Of a stretch of DNA of 13,624 nt, positions 1 to 6,286 are shown piece after piece. Made by a program: the position numbers and the translations under genes. The DNA comes from CAZYWA01 sp964650975 [NCBI: uncultured bacterium]. GTDB lineage: Bacteria > JADJOY01. How positions within the stretch are numbered: position 1 is the first letter of the stretch; each line of letters opens with the position of its first letter. The notes beneath the pieces are model-generated. The model saw only the letters and a program-made list of their open reading frames with translations. It was not told where the DNA came from and searched no databases. The stretch lies in assembly GCA_964650975.1 (NCBI GenBank), contig CAZYWA010000185.1:1-13624 (forward strand). Reading direction: 5' to 3'.

Positions 1-176
1 GACCGAGCCGGGCCTATCCGTCAGCGAGCGTGCTCGGGAAGCTCGTGACGTTTCTCCAGTTCGCGACGGTGAGCTGGGCGGTGGTGGGTGGGCCGGGTCT
101 CGAGGTGTGGATCGTGGCGACGGCGGTCGTCGGCGCGCTCGCCGCGGTTTCGTACTGGGTGCAGCGGGCGAAGTGA
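1..176 (+). CDS. C-terminal fragment of a probable CDP-alcohol phosphatidyltransferase
   Basis: The gene starts left of the window. The frame opening at base 3 gives 57 residues before a TGA at 174-176. The fragment contains SVLGKLVTFLQFATV followed by two hydrophobic stretches and a basic end (YWVQRAK). A serine-x-leucine-glycine-lysine segment leading into a TFLQ helix is typical of the last third of CDP-alcohol phosphatidyltransferases such as phosphatidylglycerophosphate synthase or cardiolipin synthase. These membrane enzymes join CDP-diacylglycerol to an alcohol to make phospholipids. The catalytic CDP-binding motif (DG..AR...G..LD) would lie upstream and cannot be seen, so the substrate is unknown. 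The next gene converges on this one across 66 bases that show no clear terminator. Confidence 0.62.
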   Translation, partial: PSRAYPSASVLGKLVTFLQFATVSWAVVGGPGLEVWIVATAVVGALAAVSYWVQRAK

Positions 177-242
177 TCGCGGCGGGAAAGCTGGACCGGG
201 CCCTGACGGTGCCCCCACCAGCCCCGCGTCGTTTCTCGCTCG

Positions 243-725
243 TCAGGCTGCCGACGAACCTTGGCACCCCAGCTCCTTCGCCGGTGCGATCGGGTCGCCG
301 GTTTCGAGCAGCGACTTCAGGTTGGAGAGAAGCCGCGGCCAGCCGCCCGATACCGCCTGGATGAGCTTCGATTCGGGGCGATCCATGGTGTGGGTGATGC
401 TGAGCTTGACGGCGCCGTCGGCCGCCGGCTCGACCTCGAAAACACATTGCGCATCGCCCTCGGCGTTGAGCTCGGGGCTCCAGTGGTTCCGCCACCGGAG
501 CACGATCCGCTTGGGCCGATCGCACTCGACCACCACGCCGCCATCGGCGAGGCGCCCGTCGGGGAATTCGAGCTTCCAGGGCGAGCCGGGCTTCCAGTCA
601 GTCTCGAAGCGCATGCCGAGCCACCAGCGGCTCATGAAGTCCGACTCGGTCAGAGCGGACCACAGTTTCTCGGGTGTCGTCCGGATGTAAGTGACGTAGA
701 CGAAGGCGGATGCGGGCTTGGTCAT
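243..725 (-). CDS. AHSA1/SRPBCC-domain protein (activator of Hsp90 ATPase 1-like)
   Basis: This is a 160-residue single-domain protein of the START/SRPBCC fold, AHSA1-like branch. Hallmarks are the N-terminal TTPEKLWSALT (16-26), RWW (33-35), the basic-aromatic strand RIVLRWRNHW (73-82) and the C-terminal GGWPRLLSNLKSLLETG (127-143) that forms the lid helix of the hydrophobic pocket. The length is normal for the family. The reading frame stays open upstream, but the ATG at 725 is chosen because AAAGGA sits 8 bases before it and because it overlaps the stop of the upstream regulator as ATGA. It is therefore almost certainly translated together with the ArsR gene. Such ArsR plus AHSA1 pairs are very common. 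The ligand or client is usually unknown, and despite the family name a role with Hsp90 in bacteria is not established. Confidence 0.9.
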   Translation of the reverse strand: MTKPASAFVYVTYIRTTPEKLWSALTESDFMSRWWLGMRFETDWKPGSPWKLEFPDGRLADGGVVVECDRPKRIVLRWRNHWSPELNAEGDAQCVFEVEPAADGAVKLSITHTMDRPESKLIQAVSGGWPRLLSNLKSLLETGDPIAPAKELGCQGSSAA

Positions 726-1060
726 GATCGTTTTCCTTTCTTCAGGTCGAGATTGAGCTTGAGGTCGTGCAATGCGGCCAGACGGGGCTGTTCGAATTTC
801 CGGATCCAGCGCTCGTACGCCTCGTGGATGGGCACCGGATTGAAGTAGTGGAGCTTTTCGCGGCCGCGCCACTGGACCGCGATGAGGTTGGCGTCCTCGA
901 GCAGGCGCAGGTGCTGAGTGACCGATTGCCGCGCCATCTCCAGCCCTTGGCACAGCTGGGTCAGCGTCTGACCGTTCTGGGCGTGGAGCCGGTCGAGAAG
1001 CTCGCGGCGGCTGGGATCGGCCAGCGCCTTGAAGACCTGGTCGATCTCTTGCGTGGGCAT
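722..1060 (-). CDS. ArsR-family winged-helix transcriptional repressor
   Basis: This is a 112-residue regulator. It begins with the dimer and DNA-binding region FKALADPSRRELLDRL (10-25), followed by a helix-turn-helix (about 32-55, recognition helix around ARQSVTQHLRLLEDANLI) and the wing (QWRGREKLHYF, 63-73), and ends with a charged tail. The ELCVCDL-type metal site of classical ArsR/SmtB sensors is absent: only a lone Cys at 37 lies in that helix. Metal sensing is therefore unlikely, and control by a small molecule or by partner protein is more plausible. The ATG at 1060 has no strong Shine-Dalgarno sequence. A good promoter lies 45-75 bases upstream, with a palindrome between its hexamers, which fits autorepression. 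The stop overlaps the start of the AHSA1 gene. Confidence 0.92.
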   Translation of the reverse strand: MPTQEIDQVFKALADPSRRELLDRLHAQNGQTLTQLCQGLEMARQSVTQHLRLLEDANLIAVQWRGREKLHYFNPVPIHEAYERWIRKFEQPRLAALHDLKLNLDLKKGKRS

Positions 1061-1104
1061 CGGTGGCTCTGTTCACAAAAGGCAATCAATTACCTGCATG
1101 ATTC

Positions 1105-1134
1105 AGAATAGGCAGGCATATGACTGCATGTCAA
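1105..1134 (-). promoter_or_regulatory. sigma-70-like promoter of the arsR-AHSA1 operon
   Basis: On the minus strand a perfect -35 hexamer TTGACA (1134-1129) is followed after 18 bases by TATTCT (1110-1105), four of six matches to TATAAT. Transcription would start near 1098, giving a leader of about 38 bases before the ArsR ATG at 1060. The region is visibly more AT-rich than its surroundings. Assignment rests on hexamer match and position only. Confidence 0.7.
1112..1127. promoter_or_regulatory. candidate ArsR operator palindrome
   Basis: GCAGGCATATGACTGC is symmetric at 14 of 16 positions (GCAG-n-CATATG-n-CTGC) and fills almost exactly the spacer between the -35 and -10 boxes of the arsR promoter. 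A bound dimer there would exclude RNA polymerase, as is typical of autoregulated ArsR-family repressors. The hexamer TGCATG also occurs at 1095-1100 and 1125-1130, about three helical turns apart. Binding by this ArsR protein is inferred from position. Confidence 0.55.
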
Positions 1135-1179
1135 GACCCGCTGGCTCGACGGTCGTATCTCGGCTGGAACGCAACAGCT

Positions 1180-1196
1180 GCGCCGCGGAGCGGCGC
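1180..1196. repeat. perfect 7-bp inverted repeat in the divergent intergenic region
   Basis: GCGCCGC, a three-base loop GGA, then GCGGCGC. It lies between the arsR promoter and the aldo/keto reductase gene. A second, 6-bp inverted repeat (GGCCGC / GCGGCC) follows at 1228-1245. Both could form hairpins in the untranslated leader of the plus-strand transcript or could reflect the high GC content. No function is claimed. Confidence 0.35.
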
Positions 1197-1291
1197 CCTC
1201 CACCGCGCATTCGATCGTCATGTAGAGGGCCGCGCTTCTGCGGCCGAAGTAACCTGACGCCGCCACGTCTCGACGCGTCGCAGGAGATCCC

Positions 1292-2293
1292 ATGGAATAC
1301 CGCCGCCTCGGCACCACCGGTCTTTCGGTTTCGCGGATCTGTCTCGGTTGCATGAGCTACGGCGATCCCGACGCCACGGTGCCGGGCTCGCGGACGCGCT
1401 GGGAGTGGGCGCTCAAGGAGGACGCGTCGCGGCCGTTCTTCCAGCGCGCCATCGAGCTGGGCATCAATTTCTTCGACACGGCCAACATCTACTCGGTGGG
1501 GGCGAGCGAGGAGATCACCGGCCGCGCGGTCCGCGATTTCGCGCGACGCGAGGAGGTGGTGATCGCCACCAAAGTGTGGGGTGTGATGCGCCCCGGCCCG
1601 AACGGCGGCGGGCTCTCGCGGAAGGCGATCCTCCACGAGATCGACGCGAGCCTCACGCGGCTCGGCACCGATTACGTCGACCTCTACCAGATCCACCGCC
1701 TCGACGACGCGACACCCATCGAGGAGACGATGGAGGCGCTTCACGACGTGGTGCGCATGGGCAAGGCGCGCTACCTGGGCGCCTCGTCGATGTTCGCGTG
1801 GCAGTTCGCGAAGGCGCAGCACGTGGCCGAGAGGCACGGCTGGACGCGCTTCGTGTCGATGCAGAACCACTGGAACCTGCTCTACCGCGAGGAGGAGCGC
1901 GAGATGGCGCCGCTCTGCCGCGATCAAGGGGTGGGGATGATTCCGTGGAGCCCGCTGGCGCGCGGACGGCTCGCGCGCGGGCCTGACGCGGCCTCGACCA
2001 AGCGCTCGGAGACCGATCGCTTCGGGCAGGTTCTCTACGCCTCGATGGCCGAAGCGGACCGGCGCGTGACCGCGGCACTCGATGGCGTGGCGAAAGCGCG
2101 CGGGCTGCCGCACGCGCAGGTGGCGCTCGCGTGGCTGCTGCAGAAGGACGGCGTCACGGCGCCCATCGTCGGGGCCACCAAGATGGAGCACCTCGAGACC
2201 GCCGTGGAGGCCATCGCGGTGCGGCTCTCGCCGGACGAGGTCTCGGCCCTCGAGGCGGCGTACGTACCGCATCCCGTCGCGGGGTTCGGGTGA
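1292..2293 (+). CDS. aldo/keto reductase
   Basis: This is a 333-residue NADPH-dependent oxidoreductase of the aldo/keto reductase superfamily, expected to be a cytosolic (beta/alpha)8 barrel reducing aldehydes or ketones. The catalytic tetrad is complete: Asp62 and Tyr67 in FFDTANIYS, Lys94 in IATKVWG, and His135 in LYQIHRLDD. The C-terminal cofactor part is present (IPWSPLARGRLARG at 217-230 and APIVGATKMEHLETAV near the end). Length and motifs fit the YajO-like and multisubunit-channel-related AKR groups, but the substrate cannot be read from the sequence. The ATG at 1292 is supported by AGGAG five bases upstream. The methyltransferase gene follows after 22 bases, so the two are probably cotranscribed. 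The gene is divergent from arsR and could share its regulator. Confidence 0.93.
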   Translation: MEYRRLGTTGLSVSRICLGCMSYGDPDATVPGSRTRWEWALKEDASRPFFQRAIELGINFFDTANIYSVGASEEITGRAVRDFARREEVVIATKVWGVMRPGPNGGGLSRKAILHEIDASLTRLGTDYVDLYQIHRLDDATPIEETMEALHDVVRMGKARYLGASSMFAWQFAKAQHVAERHGWTRFVSMQNHWNLLYREEEREMAPLCRDQGVGMIPWSPLARGRLARGPDAASTKRSETDRFGQVLYASMAEADRRVTAALDGVAKARGLPHAQVALAWLLQKDGVTAPIVGATKMEHLETAVEAIAVRLSPDEVSALEAAYVPHPVAGFG

Positions 2294-2315
2294 TTCGCGG
2301 GAGAGGCGCGCGCAC

Positions 2316-3170
2316 ATGAGTGACCAGACCGAAGCACCGGACGGCACCGCCGTGCGGGTGGCGTTGTGGCGGGCCATGCACGTGCAGGTCGATCCGCCTC
2401 CTCACGTGCTCGAAGACGAGGTCGGCCTGGCGCTGGTGGCGCCCGACGCCGGCTGGCTCAGCCGGCCGGACATGGACCCGAACGGCACCAGCCGCTTTCG
2501 CGCGGCGATCGTGGCGCGTGCTCGCTTCATCGAGGATCGGGTGGTGGAAGAGCTGGGCCGCGGCGTCCGCCAGTACGTCATCCTCGGCGCCGGCCTCGAC
2601 ACGTTCGCGCAGCGCAGGCCGCAGATCGCGTCGCAGCTCCGGGTGTTCGAGGTCGATCGGCCCGGGCCGCAGGCCTGGAAACGGCGGCGGCTGATCGAGC
2701 TCGGCTTCGGGATCCCGGAGTGGCTGCGGCTCGTGCCGGTGGATTTCGAGGAGGGCGGTTCGTGGTGGGCGCGGCTCGAGTCGGCCGGCTTCGACGCGGG
2801 TCAGCCCGCGCTGGTGGTCTCGACGGGCGTCACCATGTACCTCACGAAGGACGCGATCTCGGCCACGCTTCGCCAGCTCGCGGCGCTGGCACCGGGCTCG
2901 ACGCTCGCGATGACGTTCATCCTGCCGATGGAATTCGCCACACCCGAAGAGCGTGCGGGGCGAGAGGCCGCGGAGCGAGGCGCGCGCGCCGCCGGGACGC
3001 CGTTCGTGAGCTTCTTCACGCCGCCCGAGATGCTGGCGATGGCCCGCGAGGCGGGCTTTCGAGGAGTCGAGCACGTGTCGGGCGCGAGCCTGGCGCAGCG
3101 CTACTTCGCGGGCCGGACGGATGCGCTCCAGCCGTCGCGCACCGAGGAGCTGCTGATCGCGACGACGTAG
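2316..3170 (+). CDS. SAM-dependent methyltransferase, leucine carboxymethyltransferase-like (TIGR00027-type)
   Basis: This is a 284-residue class I methyltransferase. It has the SAM-binding motif YVILGAGLDTFAQR (87-100), an acidic strand FEVDRPGPQ (111-119) that contacts the SAM ribose, VDFEEG (142-147), and the family signature VVSTGVTMYLTKDAI (167-181). This arrangement marks the group of O-methyltransferases related to leucine carboxymethyltransferases, several of which act on small natural products in actinobacteria and myxobacteria. The acceptor is unknown here. The ATG at 2316 follows GGGAGAGG by about nine bases. In-frame codons continue upstream into the aldo/keto reductase gene, but in that stretch the other frame is clearly the coding one. 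Its position 22 bases behind the reductase suggests a shared transcript. It ends 33 bases from a convergent gene. Confidence 0.88.
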   Translation: MSDQTEAPDGTAVRVALWRAMHVQVDPPPHVLEDEVGLALVAPDAGWLSRPDMDPNGTSRFRAAIVARARFIEDRVVEELGRGVRQYVILGAGLDTFAQRRPQIASQLRVFEVDRPGPQAWKRRRLIELGFGIPEWLRLVPVDFEEGGSWWARLESAGFDAGQPALVVSTGVTMYLTKDAISATLRQLAALAPGSTLAMTFILPMEFATPEERAGREAAERGARAAGTPFVSFFTPPEMLAMAREAGFRGVEHVSGASLAQRYFAGRTDALQPSRTEELLIATT

Positions 3171-3172
3171 CG

Positions 3173-3207
3173 GTGACGCGTGGGTCGAGCCCCGCGGCGA
3201 GCGTCAC
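3173..3207. terminator. possible bidirectional terminator hairpin between convergent genes
   Basis: GTGACGC at 3173-3179 and its exact complement GCGTCAC at 3201-3207 flank a 21-base loop. The hairpin sits where the methyltransferase and the phospholipase D-like gene converge and includes the stop codon of the latter. No T-run follows on either strand, so intrinsic termination is uncertain. Confidence 0.3.
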
Positions 3208-4736
3208 AGCCAGTAGCGAGCGAGCGCTCCGGCGGACCAGTCGCGGACGCGCTTCCAGGTCGAGTCGTCGCGGATCGAGTCGAGCGTGACGCGGCTCGCG
3301 TGCTCGCCCGACGTGTCGCCGGCGTAGACCTCGGCGAACCGTGCGCGAAGCGCCGGATCCTCGATCACCAGCACTCCCTCGCCGTTGTGCTCGCTCGACT
3401 GAGCATCGAGGTTGGCCGAGCCCACGATCACCGGACCGCACGCGCCGAATTCGGCGACCTTGGCGTGCAGCGTGGATTCTCCCGCCTGGGGGCGCGAGCG
3501 CCATTCGTAGAGCGAGACGTCTCCGCCCAGCTCGAGAAGTGCCAGGTACGCGGCACGACTGGCGTCGGCGACCAGGCTGATGTCGGTCGATTCCGGCGAG
3601 TTGGTGACGATCGAGAGCGCCACGTTCCGCTCCACCGCGCGCCTGAGCGCCTTCCGGACCAGCGTCTCCGGCGAGAAGTAAGCGGTCGCGATGCGCAGCG
3701 GGCTGCCCGACGGCACGGCGTCGATCAGCGCCTCGTAGGTCCGCTCGACGGCGCGACGCTGGTCGACGAGCGGATCGTTCCACACGAACCGCGCTCGCGC
3801 GCCGCCCACGGCCGCTTGCGGCGGGTTGGGCGTCCAGTCGGGAGCGCGACCCAGCTCGGTGGTGAGCGACCTCCAGTAGCGGCTCACGATGTCGTTGACC
3901 ACCGGCCCTTCGATCTCGACGTCGGTGTCGCGCCATCCCGCCCGTCCCGAGCCAGCGTCGACGTTGCCGGTGCCGCCGTAGGCGTACTCGCTCGCGAGGT
4001 TCATGCCGCCCACGATCGCGTCGAGCTCGAGCGCGCCGCCGGAACGGCGGTGGCCGGTGATCCAGTATTTCTCGTGGCCGGCGTGGTTGAGGATGCGGAG
4101 CGTCTGCGTGGTGCGCTCCATCACCGCCAGCGGATCGGTGAGCACGAACCCGGCGCTCCGCGCCCATTCGTCGATCTCGAGGGGCCGGGTCGGCGCTTCG
4201 GACGCGACCACCAGCACGCCCGCTTCGCGCAGGCGTTCCACCAGCGCGCCGTCGGGGATCGGCAGCACCGGCGCCATCCGCCCGAGCAGCGCGGGCACCG
4301 ATTCCGCGCGCCCCAGGCTGCCGCGCACGTCGTACTGGAGAACGACGTAGGCACCCGCCCGCGCCCGTTCGCACATCAGGTCGGCGACGCGGTTGCACAC
4401 CTCGTCGTCGCCCAGCACGAAGGTCTTGGCGAGAATCACATCGGCGTCCCGCGCCACCTCGAAGCGCCGTGCGAACGACTCGGAGCCGTTCACCAGCAAT
4501 CGCACGCGGTTCCCGTCCCGCGCCACGGCGCCGCTGCGCTCGTCGAGGTCGGCGGTGAGCTGCGGGGAGCGGAAGGCGGCGCAATCGGACCCGGCGTCGA
4601 CCGGGTTCGGGACCCGCGCAGCCGCCCCGATCACGCTCGGCCTCGCGCAACCGGCGATTCCGGCGAGCACGGCCGCCAGCGTGAGGATGCGCGACGGCGT
4701 GGTCCACTGCGTGCGCGGCAGCATGGGCGGCATCAT
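3204..4736 (-). CDS. phospholipase D-like (cardiolipin synthase-type) lipoprotein
   Basis: This is a 510-residue protein of the phospholipase D superfamily with two HKD-type half sites. The first is HEKYWITG (His221, Lys223) with GGMN ending at Asn246. The second is STLHAKVAEFG (His424, Lys426) with GSANLD (Asn442, Asp444) and a downstream EHNGEGVL. A hydrophobic segment then lipobox IAGC at residues 27-30 predicts a lipoprotein attached at Cys30 and exported. Likely chemistry is transfer or hydrolysis at a phosphodiester, such as cardiolipin synthesis, on the periplasmic side. The start is uncertain: codons at 4736 and 4733 and another ATG at 4724 all precede the signal, and none has a clear Shine-Dalgarno sequence. 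The frame is open further upstream into the tRNA gene, but that extension would bury the signal peptide, so it is left out. Confidence 0.85.
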   Translation of the reverse strand: MMPPMLPRTQWTTPSRILTLAAVLAGIAGCARPSVIGAAARVPNPVDAGSDCAAFRSPQLTADLDERSGAVARDGNRVRLLVNGSESFARRFEVARDADVILAKTFVLGDDEVCNRVADLMCERARAGAYVVLQYDVRGSLGRAESVPALLGRMAPVLPIPDGALVERLREAGVLVVASEAPTRPLEIDEWARSAGFVLTDPLAVMERTTQTLRILNHAGHEKYWITGHRRSGGALELDAIVGGMNLASEYAYGGTGNVDAGSGRAGWRDTDVEIEGPVVNDIVSRYWRSLTTELGRAPDWTPNPPQAAVGGARARFVWNDPLVDQRRAVERTYEALIDAVPSGSPLRIATAYFSPETLVRKALRRAVERNVALSIVTNSPESTDISLVADASRAAYLALLELGGDVSLYEWRSRPQAGESTLHAKVAEFGACGPVIVGSANLDAQSSEHNGEGVLVIEDPALRARFAEVYAGDTSGEHASRVTLDSIRDDSTWKRVRDWSAGALARYWL

Positions 4737-4783
4737 AGCGGTACCGTCGCGGATGCGCGCGCGGTGCCGACGGAATGCCTCGC

Positions 4784-4811
4784 TTGACGGTGGAATTCGG
4801 GCAGCGATAGC
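4784..4811 (+). promoter_or_regulatory. candidate promoter of tRNA-Thr
   Basis: TTGACG (4784-4789, five of six to the -35 consensus) is followed after 16 bases by GATAGC (4806-4811), a weak -10 match. Transcription would start near 4818, about 48 bases before the tRNA, leaving room for the leader hairpin at 4826-4856. The weak -10 keeps this tentative. Confidence 0.4.
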
Positions 4812-4825
4812 TTCCCTGGTTCCTT

Positions 4826-4856
4826 CGCGACACCGGCGCTTTCGCGCGGTGTCGCG
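4826..4856 (+). other. strong hairpin in the tRNA-Thr leader
   Basis: CGCGACACC (4826-4834) pairs exactly with GGTGTCGCG (4848-4856). The helix continues with GCGC/GCGC after one bulged G, closing on a TTTC loop. That is 13 base pairs in 31 bases, ending nine bases before the tRNA. It lacks a T-run. Options are a processing or stability element in the pre-tRNA leader, or an end-of-transcript structure for something upstream. Confidence 0.45.
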
Positions 4857-4865
4857 ATCTCGTCG

Positions 4866-4940
4866 GCCGGCGTAGCTCAGGGGCAGAGCAGCTGATTCGT
4901 AATCAGCAGGTCGTCGGTTCAATTCCGACCGCCGGCTCCA
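4866..4940 (+). tRNA. tRNA-Thr (anticodon CGT)
   Basis: This is a complete 75-base cloverleaf. The acceptor stem GCCGGCG pairs fully with CGCCGGC, then T discriminator and an encoded CCA at 4938-4940. The D arm is GCTC-AGGGGCA-GAGC, and the anticodon arm GCTGA-TTCGTAA-TCAGC presents CGT, which reads the threonine codon ACG. The T arm is GTCGG-TTCAATT-CCGAC. Every stem is perfectly paired and there is no intron. A hairpin resembling a terminator starts ten bases after the CCA, so the gene is probably transcribed alone. Confidence 0.97.
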
Positions 4941-4949
4941 TGTTCTCCC

Positions 4950-4970
4950 GGGGGGCTTTTCAAGCCCCCC
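4950..4970 (+). terminator. hairpin downstream of tRNA-Thr
   Basis: GGGGGGCTT (4950-4958), loop TTC, AAGCCCCCC (4962-4970): a perfect 9-bp stem with a three-base loop, starting ten bases after the tRNA. Its position and strength fit transcription termination or 3' end protection. There is no T-tract after it, only a GC-rich run. Confidence 0.6.
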
Positions 4971-4977
4971 GCCCCGT

Positions 4978-5137
4978 CCGGAGTGAATCCGGCCGGGGCC
5001 CCACCCCCGAGCCGGCGCGGCAACGCGCCGACCGGGAGTTCGATTGCGGATTGGGACCGATCATGCGCGAGCTCCCCTTGGAGCGCGCGCGGTCCCTCGC
5101 GCGCGGGCGATCGAGCGGGGAAACCCATGGCCGCTCG
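4978..5137. repeat. cluster of perfect inverted repeats in a region without a clear gene
   Basis: Between the tRNA hairpin and the DUF2333 gene there are no convincing coding frames but there are five more perfect inverted repeats. They are CCGGA/TCCGG (4978-4992), CGGCGCG/CGCGCCG closing a GCAA tetraloop (5013-5030), GCTCC/GGAGC (5071-5084), an 8-bp GC-only helix (5084-5091 with 5098-5105), and CGAGCGG/CCGCTCG (5112-5137). This could be a structured leader of the downstream gene or a small RNA. High GC content raises the chance background, so the function is open. Confidence 0.4.
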
Positions 5138-5198
5138 CGTGAACTCGGTGCGTACGCGTTAGGCTGTTTCGCCAATGTCGCCGGGGTTCGGGCGGCTC

Positions 5199-5205
5199 AA
5201 AGGAG
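5199..5205 (+). promoter_or_regulatory. strong ribosome binding site of the DUF2333 gene
   Basis: AAAGGAG ends seven bases before the ATG at 5213. It is the clearest Shine-Dalgarno sequence in the window and fixes the start of the downstream gene. Confidence 0.85.
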
Positions 5206-5212
5206 CAGGTGA

Positions 5213-6229
5213 ATGGATCCTTCGTCCGCGGGAGCTGCGATTCACGGTTCGCACTATCGGCACGACGGGAGGAACCTCCTGATCGTGATCGCGGGCGTGC
5301 TGGTGACGTTCTGCTTGGTCGTGATGTTCCACAGCTATCGCTTCCCCCACTTCCGCGACAAGAAGGATCCGGCGCAGGCGGCGGAAGAAGCGAAGACCCC
5401 GGGTCTCGGCTACGTCGACGCGCTGCTCTACATCTACGACGAGGGGATGGCCAAGGAGTGGCTGCCCAACGACCGGCTGTGGCCGACGGTGTTCCTCGAC
5501 AATCCGCAGAACTTCCAGCTCGGGCTGCTCGAGGCCGAGCGCTACGGGCTGCAGGTGCTGCGCAACAACCTGACCCGGCTGCGCACCACGGACCTGATCG
5601 ACTCCGACGTGGACGAGGCCTACACCAAGTTCTCGAACCCACCGACGGACTGGATGTTCCCCTCCTCGGAGGCGCGCTACCGAGCCGGCGCCGCGGCCCT
5701 GCGCCGCTACCGCGCGCGGCTGGAGGCGGGCCAGGCGCATTTCTATCCGCGCGCCGACAACCTCATGGAGCTGATCAGCCAGTTCAACTCGCTCCTGGGC
5801 GGCGCCAACACCCGGCTCTACAACTGCGTCGGCAACTTCACCACGCGTTTCTCCGAAGAGATGGGTGGCGCCACCTCGAACCCGCTCAACAAGGACATGC
5901 CCGCGCACCTCATGCAGGCGGAGGTGCCGTGGAGCAAGATCGACGACGTCTTCTACTACGCGCAGGGGATCGCCTTCGGCTACCGCGAGATGATGTTCGC
6001 GGTCACCCAGGACTTCGGCCAGGTGCTGAGCGAGCGCAACGCAACCGGCATCGCCGAGGTGATCGTCCACGACTTCCTCGACTACTCGCAGTTCGAGCCG
6101 CTCTACGTCGCGAACGGCAGCTTCGGCTCGATGTGGGCGAATCACCCGTATCAACTCCTGGGGCTCCTCTCGCAGGCGCGCGAGCGCGCCCGCTCGCTGG
6201 TCAGCACGCTCACCGTCACGCGTGAGTGA
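5213..6229 (+). CDS. DUF2333 family membrane-anchored protein
   Basis: This is a 338-residue protein with a short polar N-terminus, one membrane segment (about 22-40, LLIVIAGVLVTFCLVVMF) and a large remainder presumably outside the cytoplasm. The remainder matches what I recall of DUF2333. It has a segment DNPQNFQLGLLEAERYGLQV (96-115), a DWMFPSSEARYRAGAAAL block, ADNLMELISQFNSLLG, and KIDDVFYYAQGIAFGYREMM followed by NGSFGSMWANHPYQL near the C-terminus. The family is widespread in proteobacteria and has no established function. The start is fixed by AAAGGAG seven bases upstream. The RDD gene begins 57 bases after its stop on the same strand, so cotranscription with the RDD and SpoIIM-like genes is possible. 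A link to that envelope locus is inferred from position only. Confidence 0.8.
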   Translation: MDPSSAGAAIHGSHYRHDGRNLLIVIAGVLVTFCLVVMFHSYRFPHFRDKKDPAQAAEEAKTPGLGYVDALLYIYDEGMAKEWLPNDRLWPTVFLDNPQNFQLGLLEAERYGLQVLRNNLTRLRTTDLIDSDVDEAYTKFSNPPTDWMFPSSEARYRAGAAALRRYRARLEAGQAHFYPRADNLMELISQFNSLLGGANTRLYNCVGNFTTRFSEEMGGATSNPLNKDMPAHLMQAEVPWSKIDDVFYYAQGIAFGYREMMFAVTQDFGQVLSERNATGIAEVIVHDFLDYSQFEPLYVANGSFGSMWANHPYQLLGLLSQARERARSLVSTLTVTRE

Positions 6230-6286
6230 CGGGCCCTCGGGGCAGCGATCGATCGAGACGAAACTGAACCGCTGGCGGATCTCGCG

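Noticed and set aside
726-1085. N-terminal extension of the AHSA1 protein
   Set aside because: It overlaps the ArsR gene out of frame. The ATG at 725 has a good ribosome-binding site and matches the family's normal length.
3016-4833. Long minus-strand (605 codons) and plus-strand (535 codons, 3180-4787) frames over the phospholipase D-like gene
   Set aside because: The third frame carries both HKD motifs and a lipobox. The others show only Arg/Ala or Arg/His-rich sequence.
4737-4922. N-terminal extension of the phospholipase D-like protein up to an ATG at 4922
   Set aside because: It would run through the tRNA-Thr gene on the other strand and place 62 polar residues ahead of a lipoprotein signal, which must be N-terminal.
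4866-4940. tRNA-Thr as an integration site for a mobile element
   Set aside because: No integrase, no repeat of the tRNA 3' end within the window, and no change of gene style on either side.
4940-5212. Short frames of 70-90 codons after the tRNA on both strands
   Set aside because: No ribosome-binding site or recognisable domain, and they traverse the strong hairpins. Treated as non-coding.
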